From Candidatus Methanohalarchaeum thermophilum (GTDB taxonomy: Archaea > Halobacteriota > Methanonatronarchaeia > Methanonatronarchaeales > Methanonatronarchaeaceae), in contig MSDW01000001.1 in assembly GCA_001914405.1 (NCBI GenBank), positions 744,001 to 808,000 on the forward strand: 64,000 nt of DNA, given 5' to 3'. Shown here piece after piece: positions 36,267 to 44,086 of the stretch. How positions within the stretch are numbered: the stretch's first letter is position 1; each line of letters begins with the position of its first letter. The translations under genes were made by a program, and so were the position numbers. The notes beneath the pieces were generated by a model. It worked only from the letters and a program-made list of their open reading frames with translations. It ran no database searches and was not told the DNA's origin.

Positions 36267-37263
36267 TCAAAAGATCCTCCTTTAGCTGCTCTTTTTTTGG
36301 AAGAGATGATTGTTTAGCTAAGCCGTATCCATCTGATGTTTTAGCACCTATTCCATGTTTTGTAAGCATTTCATAAAGTGAATTCACAATAATTTCAATA
36401 TCTTTTTCCTTTTGTTCCTCTTTGTTTTCTCCTAAGATGTCAAATGGATAGTAATACAGTTTCAGTTCTCCCTTCGTATCCCTTGGTATCTTTTCTAATT
36501 GAATTGGGTGCTTAGCGGTTCCTGTTTCTCTATCTATTGGTGTAATCACCTCAAGGCCGATATCTTCAAAAAATAAAGGATAAAATTGAAGTCTTCCTCT
36601 TCTGTTTTCGATCTGATCTTTGTAGTATCCTTTGTCCTTTAGATACTCCTTAAACTCTTTTCCAACCTCATTAGGTTCTTTGTTCTCCTTTAGCTCAGCA
36701 ATTTTTCTGTTAAGATATTTTGCTATTCCATCTTTTTCATTTCCAAATATCTGGGCAAGTCTTGTCCTTCTTTTGAAAATCTTTTTTATATCAGATAACT
36801 CTTTTCCTAGTTTTTCCACAAATATTCTTACAGCTACAAACCTTAAATTTCCTTTAATAGAAGAAGCTCTAATCATTGGAACTTTAAAAACTTTCTCTTT
36901 TGCTATTGGATTGGCATGAATATAGAAGCTTTTTTCACCGTTAGTTAAAAGAGGTTTCTTGAGTTCAAAAGAGAATTTATTATCATCATCAATGAGAGAT
37001 TCTAACATATCTTTTCTGTCTAGAAGTTCTGAATTATATTTATTTGAAGGATTCAAGAAATATTTTTGATTATTCTTAAAATAAAACTCTGAGTTATTAA
37101 CAATATCTTTTAATCTATCTTTACCTTCCTCTACATCTTTATTTTTGTATAAAGAAGTTATTTTTTGCTTAGTTGTTAAGCAGAGATTCATTTTCCTAGT
37201 TTTAGACCAGTCCACATTTTTTCTCTTATCATTAGAAAATCCCGAATAAAAATCATAGCCCAT
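36259..37263 (-). CDS. cmr6: Type III CRISPR RAMP protein, Cmr6-like (Cas7)
   Basis: 334 residues. After an Asn/Lys-rich N-terminal third come FKVPMIRASSIKGNLRFVAV (RAMP core SSIKGNLR), RTRLAQIFGNEKDG, RRGRLQFYPLFFEDIGLEV, PIDRETGTAKHPIQLEKIP and the C-terminal GIGAKTSDGYGLAK glycine loop. Cmr6 caps the 3' end of the backbone filament in type III-B-like effectors. The GRLQFYPLFF and GTAKHPIQLE patterns fit it best. It starts 2 nt after the Cmr1-like gene and overlaps Cas10 by 8 nt. Confidence 0.72.
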   Translation of the reverse strand: MGYDFYSGFSNDKRKNVDWSKTRKMNLCLTTKQKITSLYKNKDVEEGKDRLKDIVNNSEFYFKNNQKYFLNPSNKYNSELLDRKDMLESLIDDDNKFSFELKKPLLTNGEKSFYIHANPIAKEKVFKVPMIRASSIKGNLRFVAVRIFVEKLGKELSDIKKIFKRRTRLAQIFGNEKDGIAKYLNRKIAELKENKEPNEVGKEFKEYLKDKGYYKDQIENRRGRLQFYPLFFEDIGLEVITPIDRETGTAKHPIQLEKIPRDTKGELKLYYYPFDILGENKEEQKEKDIEIIVNSLYEMLTKHGIGAKTSDGYGLAKQSSLPKKEQLKEDLLNE

Positions 37264-37265
37264 TT

Positions 37266-38204
37266 CTAATCACCGCCCATATCTTCTAAAATAGAACTGC
37301 CTTCAGTCATTTTTTCCTGTGTTATGCCTAGTTCATTCAGTTTTTCCTTTGTATCGATGTAAATTTCCTCTTTTTGTTCTGTGTATCCCCAGAATCTATC
37401 TTTATTTTTATATGTAGCAAATTTGTTTGATTTACCTCCTCTATTGCCTTTATAAAAATCTTTAAACTCTTTCAATTTGTAATAATCAGAAGAGTTCAGA
37501 TTTTCATTTTTAGAGAAAATAAAGAACTTTAAATTTGGAAGTTTTGTTGACTTTGATGTAAAATCTTGCTCTGGGGGGTTTTGAAGATTTTCTTTAACCT
37601 CCTCTTTTGAGATATCGGGCAATTCAAAACTTGATTTTTCCCAATTAACTTTAATTATACCAAAATCCCCATAATATGAATAGGATTCACCTTTAGGCTT
37701 ATCAGAAGGTTTTAATTTAGTTTTACCTCCTATAGCTCCGTATTCGCTAATTAAGTCAAATGTTTGCCATAGAATCCATTTATGTTCTTTTTGACAATTA
37801 TGCGTAAAATCTATTTTTATGGTAAATTCTTGATTTTCTTCATATCCTTTGTTTCTATCAAAGTCACCTTGTGCTTCAACTTCTAACCTAAATCTTTTCT
37901 CCCACCCATTACATCCAAAAAGTTTACAGACATCACATACATTTTTTTCCGGAGAATTCATCCATCTAAAACCTTCCTCTATATCTCCAGATTCTTTATA
38001 GGCTTTATAGTTAAATTGACAATAGGAATCGGTAGGATCGCAGGCGTATCCTTCTAGGCCTCTTACAAGAGCTTCGTACCACCATCTTAGGCTTCCGATT
38101 ATTCCTGTTTCCTTGATTCTTTCACATTTTCCTTCTATGTTACCTGTCCATATAGGAGTTAATGTTTTTATATCTATCTCGGTTTCATTTAATGTATTAT
38201 TAAT
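37266..38204 (-). CDS. cmr1: Type III CRISPR RAMP protein, Cmr1-like, without a canonical start codon
   Basis: The Cmr1 N-terminus lies upstream of the first Met: TEIDIKTLTPIWTGNIEGKC, then ETGIIGSLRWWYEALVRGLE and GYACDPTDSYCQF, followed from Met 37961 by CDVCKLFGCNGWEKRF. Those residues are diagnostic (TPIWTG and GSLRWWYEALVRGL). The frame is open to 38204 but holds no ATG, GTG or TTG, only ATT at 38204; an ATG at 38190 is out of frame. Non-canonical initiation coupled to the overlapping cas6 stop, or a one-base lesion, are alternatives. Cmr1 binds the 3' side of the effector. Counting from ATT the product has 312 residues. Confidence 0.75.
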   Translation of the reverse strand: MNNTLNETEIDIKTLTPIWTGNIEGKCERIKETGIIGSLRWWYEALVRGLEGYACDPTDSYCQFNYKAYKESGDIEEGFRWMNSPEKNVCDVCKLFGCNGWEKRFRLEVEAQGDFDRNKGYEENQEFTIKIDFTHNCQKEHKWILWQTFDLISEYGAIGGKTKLKPSDKPKGESYSYYGDFGIIKVNWEKSSFELPDISKEEVKENLQNPPEQDFTSKSTKLPNLKFFIFSKNENLNSSDYYKLKEFKDFYKGNRGGKSNKFATYKNKDRFWGYTEQKEEIYIDTKEKLNELGITQEKMTEGSSILEDMGGD

Positions 38205-38940
38205 CTTTAATCACCTCTATACACCCAAATCCTTGGTTGTTTCTCTCTCCAAGGCCAGTATAATACATGAATTTGTTTAATTTTTCGTCAGCTTTGGTTT
38301 TGAATTTCATTTGTGTTGCCATTTGCCAGGTGTTTCTGATTTTTAGTCTTTTTGGCTTTGAGTTTAGGATTTTTAGGTCGATATTTTGGGTATTTATGTT
38401 TGGTTTTTGTTGGTGGTAGTTTTGGTATCTGTTTATTAGGTTTTGGAATAGGTTGTCGTAGAATTTTTTGCTATTAGGCCGTAAATCAACTGTTTTAACT
38501 TTTCCGTTTTCTTTTTCTTGTGTTCGGACTGCAACAGGAGTGATTGTCTCGAAACTCATCTCATCATCAAAACTTGGTTCCTTAATAGCTTCGATTGAGT
38601 CTAACTCAAACACAACTTTTTCCTCATTTTTCTTTAAAACAAGATCAGGATTAGCTAAAAAGCCCTCGACAAAGGAATTTATTAGTCTTTGGTTAGGTGA
38701 ATTAAAGAGATAGGTTGCTTCATTAGAGTTAGGAATTAATCCTTTTTTACTTGTTTTAGCTATGTCTATGTTTAGCCAAGAGAGGTTGTAGGGTTTGTAT
38801 TTTGGTTTTTCGTGGTATTTGTAGGCTAACTCTGGATCAGCTTCACCGATCTTATTTAGGGAGGCGCTCATCAACTCAAACAAATGATTGAAGGGTAGAG
38901 TCTTCAATTCCTTGAACCGTAAACTAACACAAATCCTCAT
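38200..38940 (-). CDS. cas6: CRISPR-associated endoribonuclease Cas6
   Basis: 246 residues, first gene of the cas operon. It has the ferredoxin-like start MRICVSLRFKELKTLPFNHL, a central FETITPVAVRTQEKENGKVK and the C-terminal glycine-rich loop YYTGLGERNNQGFGCIEVI, which is the Cas6 signature (GhGxxxxxGhG). It should process the adjacent repeat into crRNAs with the ATTGAAAT-type 5' handle. The catalytic His is not obvious near the N-terminus, though HLFELM at residues about 19-24 is a candidate. Its own start is ATG 38940; the CRISPR array lies 220 bp upstream. Confidence 0.85.
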   Translation of the reverse strand: MRICVSLRFKELKTLPFNHLFELMSASLNKIGEADPELAYKYHEKPKYKPYNLSWLNIDIAKTSKKGLIPNSNEATYLFNSPNQRLINSFVEGFLANPDLVLKKNEEKVVFELDSIEAIKEPSFDDEMSFETITPVAVRTQEKENGKVKTVDLRPNSKKFYDNLFQNLINRYQNYHQQKPNINTQNIDLKILNSKPKRLKIRNTWQMATQMKFKTKADEKLNKFMYYTGLGERNNQGFGCIEVIKD

Positions 38941-39160
38941 AAATCAACCCAAAACAAACCAAAATAAACCTAATTCTAAATGATTAACAAAGAAAATCTA
39001 TACAACGAACACACTTAAAACTAACGAAAAATAACCAAATTAACCAAAATAAACAAAACCAATAAAAACTCCAAAAAACACTAAAAAAATAAAAACCCTT
39101 CCAAGTAACCTACTAACATCCCAAAGCCAGCTAGCTAAAACAAAAAACCAATCAAATCCA

Positions 39161-39527
39161 CATTCAATCCTATTTTAGCCTGATTAAGACTCTACTTTAG
39201 TACCTCCGTTAGTTCGAAGTTAAGTAACCTATTTCAATCCTATTTTAGTCTGATTAAGACAAACCAATCAAGAACCTAGTCTAGCTACAATCCACCATAT
39301 TTCAATCCTATTTTAGTCTGATTAAGACATGACATCGAATTATCATACACTTGTACAAATTGTTATTTCAATCCTATTTTAGTCTGATTAAGACAAGAGG
39401 AAAAATCTTTTGATTCGTGAGGGTGCTAATTATTTCAATCCTATTTTAGTCTGATTAAGACTCAATTGTTCGGAGGAGTACGAAAAGACCTAGAGGAATT
39501 TCAATCCTATTTTAGTCTGATTAAGAC
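39161..39527 (-). CRISPR. CRISPR array, 6 repeats and 5 spacers
   Basis: 30-bp repeats at 39161, 39231, 39299, 39365, 39432 and 39498. On the minus strand they read GTCTTAATCAGACTAAAATA followed by GGATTGAAAT. Five copies are identical; the one at 39161 has three differences (first two bases and T to C) and marks the leader-distal end, so the array is transcribed leftwards from a leader to the right of 39527. Spacers are 40, 38, 36, 37 and 36 nt. The repeat's ATTGAAAT end is the usual crRNA 5' handle and suits Cas6 processing. The array is next to and upstream of the cas operon. Confidence 0.95.
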
Positions 39528-40197
39528 AGGTGGGTTATATTGGTTTATTTGTTTAGTAACCTACTTTAATGTTTTTATTATTGGTCTTTGATCTGGGATC
39601 GGTGAAAATGTGTTTGCTTTATAAAGGTGTACGAGATAAGTATGTTCTTTTTTTGGCCTATAGGTTAAAGGGTTTTTAGTTTTTTACTTTATTATTGGAT
39701 TTATGTTTTCAATTTTATTATTTTGGGTCTTTGAGGTTTTTATTATTTGTTTTAGGCAATTTTTTAATTTTGGTTTAGTTGTTTCCTTTATAGAAATATT
39801 GGGTTATACGATCTTATTTAATCTAATAAAAAGAGATTTCATTTGTTATAATATGATCTATTAGTTTTTAAAGGTAATCTGGTGTGGATTTTTGTCTTAG
39901 AATTAATTTACCAACTTTATTTTTAATTAATCATTTTTCCCAAATTACTCTTGGCTAAGTATATAAAAACCACTAAATGAACTAGCGCATAACCTCCTCC
40001 AACTTTTTAATTCATTTTAATAATTACAACAGATATAACCCTAAAAAACAAGCTTTATTATTCATTTAATCCATATTTTCAGAAAAATTCTACTTAACCT
40101 TCTCCTTCTTAACCTCTATACCCTCTAATTACCAAAAAAATAAAATAAAAAACCAAAGAAGTTGTTTATCAAAATAATTTTTTTATATACTAGAACT
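39528..40197 (-). promoter_or_regulatory. CRISPR leader and AT-rich non-coding region
   Basis: The 670 bp between the last repeat and the next gene has no ORF. The part adjacent to the array (about 39528-39680) lies on the side opposite the degenerate repeat and should be the leader with its promoter, directing minus-strand transcription. The rest shows only AT-rich sequence with T-runs. Confidence 0.5.
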
Positions 40198-40407
40198 CTA
40201 ATCTTCTTTGACTAGATTCAATTCGATTTTCATATCCTCCCGATCCACAAACATATCTATCACATAATCTTCTCTCAACTCTCCACGATCCATTCCTAAG
40301 ATCCTAGCAATATACTTAGGAAAAACTACCTTATCCACATCTCCACCATTATGAATACAATAGGGGTTATTCGGCAAAGGAATCTTTTCCTCTTTATCCA
40401 AACTCAT
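40198..40407 (-). CDS. Small paralog-family protein, divergent copy
   Basis: 69 residues: DKEEKIPLPNNPYCIHNGGD, DKVVFPKYIARILGMDRGEL and MFVDREDMKIELNLVKED. It is more diverged than the other three copies, but the PLPNNPY and FPKYIAxILG cores are kept. It lies upstream of the CRISPR leader rather than of a protein gene, between the CRISPR locus and the control region. Confidence 0.65.
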   Translation of the reverse strand: MSLDKEEKIPLPNNPYCIHNGGDVDKVVFPKYIARILGMDRGELREDYVIDMFVDREDMKIELNLVKED

Positions 40408-40480
40408 ACTAACTAAACACCTCCATTATTTCCACCTATCCTTTTTCTTTAAATTTAAACAAAAGCTGATTTTATTTATT

Positions 40481-40804
40481 TTATTTTGTTTTTATGTAAC
40501 CGAATCGTTTCCAGAGATTAAATTTGATAGAGTAATTTAAGAAGAATCTTCTTTCCTCGATAGATGGATCCATGACACCAACCTCTATCCTGTCCTCCGA
40601 AAGCAGTAACCGGAAATCAGTACTAGGTAAAGCATCAAAAACCCTAACCCTAAAACAGCTACAACCCTCACAGACTCTAACCCCTAGACCAAAATACAAA
40701 TTGTTACTCAACCAAAACTCAAAAACCATCTCCATTCCACCTAAATCCCCCTCAACAAAAACAACCTTATCATAATCGGATCCATCACCATCACTCATAA
40801 TCAA
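40481..40804 (-). CDS. Hypothetical protein coupled to the wHTH gene
   Basis: 107 residues: a strand-rich protein with a Cys pair (RVCEGCSCFRVRVFDALPS) and PSTDFRLLLSEDRIEVGVMD. It overlaps the end of the upstream gene by 4 bp (ATGA), so the two form an operon. No family was recognised. Its location near the att end suggests an element maintenance or regulatory role, with no direct evidence. Confidence 0.55.
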   Translation of the reverse strand: MIMSDGDGSDYDKVVFVEGDLGGMEMVFEFWLSNNLYFGLGVRVCEGCSCFRVRVFDALPSTDFRLLLSEDRIEVGVMDPSIEERRFFLNYSIKFNLWKRFGYIKTK

Positions 40805-41904
40805 GCCACCTCCGGTCCATAAACCCTATCTCCACCAGAGACCTTACCACTACCACCATCACTTACATCTTCCTCTTTTTTAGAACTTACTTTCTCAATA
40901 ACATTTACTAATTTATCCTGGTTCTCAGCCAACCTCTTAACACTATCCTCAATCCTCTCAACCTTACTCAACAACTCATTACCCCCATCTTTTCCATCTC
41001 CTTTTTCATTAGCTTCTCTAGCCTCTTCTTTAATAACCTCAATAGCCTCATCAAGATCCTCCTTCCCAACTAAACCTCCCTTTGACCTTAAAGACCTAAC
41101 AAGGCCAAGATCCTCAGCCAAAGTCTTATATCCCTCAACCTCACACTTCTCACCCTTCAAAGGACTCTCATCCATCCAAGCATCAGGAAAATCATCAACA
41201 ACAACCTTCAAACCCCTATCAACCTCATCCAAACCCACACGATCCTCACCATAATTCAAACTAAAATGCCTCTTCTGAGTCCAACCACTAAACTCAATCT
41301 CAGTCAAATCACCAATCTTCAACGAACCATTAGACTCAGCACGCAACCTCTTTAAAAAAAACAAAAAATCCTCCCTAGCCCTCTCAAGAGCCTCCCTTTC
41401 CTTCTCCTCATAAGGAAAAACAATACCATCACCAACCTCAAAAGCCCCATCAAAATCAACCGGACACCTAAACCTATTATCAGGCAACTTCTTCAACAAA
41501 GCCGATCGAGTAGTAAACCTAATCAACCAATCACCAAACCTAAACAAAAAATCCTCACGATTATAAGGACTATCATCAACCTCCCTAAAAAACTTCAGCC
41601 CACCCAACTTCCCCCTATTACTATCAAGTTGACCATAAACATGACTCAAATTACAAAACTTAATCAAACTCCCATGAATCTCCAACAAAGGACTCTGAGG
41701 ACTCGGTTGCACCCCCGGTGATCCTTCTAAATTAATTGGAATATTATCGGGTAATACTCTATATTGTGCTGGTTTTGAGTTACCAATCCTTTCAACCAAA
41801 TCTCTCTTTTTAAGTCTTTGAACTATTCTATATACTCCAGAAAGCGTTAAATCCATTCTATCTTCTATTCTTTTTAAAGTATAACCAGATTTTAGAAATA
41901 ACAA
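40801..41904 (-). CDS. Winged-helix protein of the element (plasmid/virus regulator or maintenance protein)
   Basis: 367 residues from TTG 41904, but the winged-helix domain clearly begins earlier: YYGLNENEKKILLFLKSGYT lies in the same frame upstream. The frame is open to 41994, just inside a TAG (41995-41997), and contains no ATG, GTG or TTG. After the helix-turn-helix (YTLKRIEDRMDLTLSGVYRI) comes a domain of about 200 residues with FCNLSHVYGQLDSNRGKLGG and HFSLNYGEDRVGLDEV, then a C-terminal coiled coil (LLSKVERIEDSVKRLAENQD). Large wHTH proteins of this layout occur in haloarchaeal plasmids and viruses. The true start is uncertain. Confidence 0.6.
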   Translation of the reverse strand: MLFLKSGYTLKRIEDRMDLTLSGVYRIVQRLKKRDLVERIGNSKPAQYRVLPDNIPINLEGSPGVQPSPQSPLLEIHGSLIKFCNLSHVYGQLDSNRGKLGGLKFFREVDDSPYNREDFLFRFGDWLIRFTTRSALLKKLPDNRFRCPVDFDGAFEVGDGIVFPYEEKEREALERAREDFLFFLKRLRAESNGSLKIGDLTEIEFSGWTQKRHFSLNYGEDRVGLDEVDRGLKVVVDDFPDAWMDESPLKGEKCEVEGYKTLAEDLGLVRSLRSKGGLVGKEDLDEAIEVIKEEAREANEKGDGKDGGNELLSKVERIEDSVKRLAENQDKLVNVIEKVSSKKEEDVSDGGSGKVSGGDRVYGPEVA

Positions 41905-42201
41905 TATCTTTTTTTCATTTTCGTTTAAACCATAATATTTTAACTCAGTTTGATCCTGACTAGAACCAGGGGAGTTATTTGGATAACTTGAAATCTAAAT
42001 CATCCCCATTCAAGTTAGAAGAATAATCAGATTCAAACCAAATTAATTGAAAATAAATAGATTTAATCGCTTTTTCCCTCAAATTAACGGGGTGGTTTTC
42101 ATGGGTGAAGAACAGGAGGGGTGCCCAGAAATTCAAGTAATTTCCAACAAAGTTGGAACAACATGAGAAAAAAATAAAAGAAAACACCAAGAAAATCTCC
42201 T

Positions 42202-42522
42202 CTAGCACTGAGCCATTCTCTTCCTAATTTTTTCTCTCTCAACGGATTGGTTTTCCTGGACCAAGTCACTAGCTTGGTACTCTCCTTGTTCCTGGAGTTT
42301 TTGCCTAGTTCTTCTTATTGACTCGAAAGCTGGCATCTTTTCTATATCATTCTTATCTAATTTTAGCTCAAACTCTTCTTTAGCTAAGTCATAGCTTGCA
42401 AAACCCATTTCCTCCAATACTCTGAGAATCAGGTAATTATCGTTGCATCTGGCCCTATATGAGTCCTCTAATACTCTTTTAACGGCTTCCTTAACCGTAT
42501 CAATATCATTGGAAGCTGTCAT
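42202..42522 (-). CDS. Phage-type small helical protein, last gene of the early chain
   Basis: 106 residues: ARCNDNYLILRVLEEMGF, then a helical region and MPAFESIRRTRQKLQEQGEY. The pattern of a predicted helix-turn-helix followed by an (E/P)SIRRxRQKxQExGEY box is common in virus-encoded proteins of unknown function. It begins 2 nt after the zinc-protein gene and ends the chain of overlapping early genes. It may bind DNA. Confidence 0.6.
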   Translation of the reverse strand: MTASNDIDTVKEAVKRVLEDSYRARCNDNYLILRVLEEMGFASYDLAKEEFELKLDKNDIEKMPAFESIRRTRQKLQEQGEYQASDLVQENQSVEREKIRKRMAQC

Positions 42523-42524
42523 AG

Positions 42525-42707
42525 TTAGAGATATGCCTTTTTAGCTTCCTTGATTAACTCAGGAAAACTCATCTCTGATGAAAGGAAATAGTTTTCATGC
42601 AGATAGATACAGAAGTTGCACTCAGGATTAGGGCAATAGCTCTTTCGATCACTGTTCCCTGTATCCTCTTCTAGTTCTCTACGGCAACAAGGACAAATAA
42701 AACTCAT
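42525..42707 (-). CDS. Small zinc-finger protein
   Basis: 60 residues with CPCC at the N-terminus and CPNPECNFC after 18 residues: four or five Cys suited to one zinc. A helical tail follows (SFPELIKEAKKAYL). Its ATG overlaps the preceding stop by 4 bp. Small zinc proteins are typical of archaeal virus early regions. Confidence 0.65.
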   Translation of the reverse strand: MSFICPCCRRELEEDTGNSDRKSYCPNPECNFCIYLHENYFLSSEMSFPELIKEAKKAYL

Positions 42708-42970
42708 TTATTATGCTCCACAGAATTCAAAACCTCTTCAACAACCCACTCAGCATATTCTTTGTTTTCTATGTTTTCCTGGCATTTTTTACATCTCAGC
42801 TGTTGAAGACTATAATAGCAGCCTTCCTCGATATCTTCTTTGGTAGGTAGGTTTGTGACTTTGAAGGGAAACTTGTCTTCCTGCCTGAAAAACTCTTTAG
42901 TAACAGTATGGCCACATCTCCTACACCTCAGTTTTAGAACCTTGGAAAACTGCTTTAATTCAATGCTCAT
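42704..42970 (-). CDS. Small double-CxxC zinc-ribbon protein
   Basis: 88 residues with two zinc knuckles, LRCRRCGHTVTKEF and LRCKKCQENIENKEY, 34 residues apart, forming one ribbon, and a helical C-terminus. It starts 20 nt after the 42-residue gene. Nucleic-acid binding is likely from the fold alone; the target is unknown. Confidence 0.65.
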   Translation of the reverse strand: MSIELKQFSKVLKLRCRRCGHTVTKEFFRQEDKFPFKVTNLPTKEDIEEGCYYSLQQLRCKKCQENIENKEYAEWVVEEVLNSVEHNK

Positions 42971-42990
42971 AGAAAACCCCTCATTTTATT

Positions 42991-43119
42991 CTATTGTATT
43001 TTTTGGTCGATGCAGTCACTGGCCTTTTCCTCGTATTCTCTCGTTTTTCTGGTTTTTTCTGGTAAGTTTTCTAGGAAATCATGGTAGCTTTCCCAAATTT
43101 TTTCTCTAGAATCAATCAC
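42991..43119 (-). CDS. Small protein of the early gene chain
   Basis: 42 residues from GTG 43119 with AGGTGATG upstream: MIDSREKIWESYHDFLENLP, then KTRKTREYEEKASDCIDQKIQ. The GTGA start overlaps the stop of the preceding 40-residue gene. Helical, unrecognised. Confidence 0.5.
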   Translation of the reverse strand: MIDSREKIWESYHDFLENLPEKTRKTREYEEKASDCIDQKIQ

Positions 43120-43238
43120 TTTTCATCACCTCTGTACATAGGACCATCTAATTGTTTGTTTAAATTGATTTTCTGTTTTCGTTGTTTATTGCTAAAGGGC
43201 TGAATTCTTCTTTTTGAATAATTTTGTATCTTAGTCAT
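43116..43238 (-). CDS. Small basic protein of the early gene chain
   Basis: 40 residues, strongly basic: MTKIQNYSKRRIQPFSNKQR, ending MYRGDEK. It overlaps both neighbours (ATGACTAA at its start, GTGA at its end). The basic character would suit nucleic-acid binding. No family was recognised. Confidence 0.5.
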   Translation of the reverse strand: MTKIQNYSKRRIQPFSNKQRKQKINLNKQLDGPMYRGDEK

Positions 43239-43323
43239 TTTTAATCCTCTGAGATTTCTTTATCTTTTTTATGCATTCATTAATCCATTTTTTCGTGATC
43301 TCATCAACAACCCCGTTTTCCAT
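43231..43323 (-). CDS. Very small protein of the early gene chain
   Basis: 30 residues starting immediately after the preceding stop codon (TAA then ATG): MENGVVDEITKKWINECIKK. Helical. The chain of translational overlaps is the main argument that it is real. Confidence 0.45.
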   Translation of the reverse strand: MENGVVDEITKKWINECIKKIKKSQRIKND

Positions 43324-43623
43324 TTAGAGATCCTCCATTGATTTTGCTGATATTCGATCAAGCTTTACATCCTCTTTTTTCTTGATCTTAACCTGGTAAT
43401 AGCCATTTGATGCCTTCTTCTTTGCTCGTAGGATGTAAAGAATAGGTCCTTTAAAGAAAATCAATTTTTTATAGATAAGCCCTGAATCTGTTTTCTTTGA
43501 GGTTTCATCGATGAATCTAACAGAATCAAAAGACCTCAGTTTTCTTTTCAATTCAATATACCTATCTCTTATCTTCCTTGGTAGGATTTGATTTTCTTGT
43601 TCTTTGAACAATTCTTTGCTCAC
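43324..43623 (-). CDS. Small basic protein of the early gene chain
   Basis: 99 residues from GTG, overlapping the previous stop (GTGA). A helical Lys/Arg-rich start (ILPRKIRDRYIELKRKLRSF) is followed by strands with LIFFKGPILYILRAKKKASN and VKIKKKEDVKLDRIS. It is basic overall, perhaps nucleic-acid binding. Unrecognised family. Confidence 0.55.
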   Translation of the reverse strand: MSKELFKEQENQILPRKIRDRYIELKRKLRSFDSVRFIDETSKKTDSGLIYKKLIFFKGPILYILRAKKKASNGYYQVKIKKKEDVKLDRISAKSMEDL

Positions 43624-43778
43624 TCTAGCTGCACCTCCATTAATTCTGTATTATTTCCATTGGTTCGTTGCTCAGCCAAAACCTTCTTTGCCGAGAAACC
43701 ACTATTAGTACATAAAGCCAACGCTTTTTGGGGCCGAGTCCCAAGCTCGGCCTCACCTATTCCCAAAAACTCATTCAT
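43620..43778 (-). CDS. Small protein of the early gene chain
   Basis: 52 residues: MNEFLGIGEAELGTRPQKAL, then NSGFSAKKVLAEQRTNGNNT. It starts 1 nt after the previous stop and ends overlapping the next GTG. The coding region is noticeably richer in G+C (a GGCCGAG/CTCGGCC inverted repeat at 43732-43752) than its neighbours. No family was recognised. Confidence 0.5.
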   Translation of the reverse strand: MNEFLGIGEAELGTRPQKALALCTNSGFSAKKVLAEQRTNGNNTELMEVQLE

Positions 43779-43779
43779 T

Positions 43780-43917
43780 TTAGTTTCCCTCTTCAAGGAT
43801 CATATCTTTTTTATTTAATTTTTCAGCTAGGATTAGAGCTGATTTTAATCGATTCAAAGTATCTTGGCCATTTTTTAGCATGAACTTGTGAGCTTCTATA
43901 TCCACTTTAGCATCCAT
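43780..43917 (-). CDS. Small helical protein of the early gene chain
   Basis: 45 residues: MDAKVDIEAHKFMLKNGQDT, then LNRLKSALILAEKLNKKDM. It is helical and overlaps the preceding gene by 11 nt. Unrecognised family. Confidence 0.5.
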   Translation of the reverse strand: MDAKVDIEAHKFMLKNGQDTLNRLKSALILAEKLNKKDMILEEGN

Positions 43918-44086
43918 TTACATCTACCTCCTCTTCATCAGCCATTCTCTCTAAAGCTCTTCTGATAACTTCTGAATTGCTTGTGGCACCGATTTTCTGT
44001 TTTAATTTATGTAATAACTCATTTTGTCTTGGAAGAATGGAAACATATTTTTTAACTGTTCTTCTATCTGAACTAATTTGTACCAC
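43907..44086 (-). CDS. Ribbon-helix-helix-like protein, first gene of the early chain
   Basis: 59 residues from GTG 44086: MVQISSDRRTVKKYVSILPR, then NELLHKLKQKIGATSNSEVI and RRALERMADEEEV. A short strand followed by two helices ending SNSEVIRRALERM is a ribbon-helix-helix pattern. It starts inside a TGTACC box and faces away from the plus-strand RHH gene at 44184, so the two regulators share the operator region and may oppose each other. Confidence 0.55.
   Translation of the reverse strand: MVQISSDRRTVKKYVSILPRQNELLHKLKQKIGATSNSEVIRRALERMADEEEVDVNGC

Noticed and set aside
40801-41904. Rolling-circle replication initiator
   Set aside because: No HUH motif or catalytic Tyr pattern is visible in the wHTH protein or its neighbours, so a Rep assignment is not supported.
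41975-42208. 77-codon minus-strand ORF between the wHTH gene and the early chain
   Set aside because: Its first part has no recognisable design and the end overlaps the likely true N-terminus of the wHTH gene; a TTCCAAC/GTTGGAA inverted repeat lies within it, suggesting regulatory DNA.
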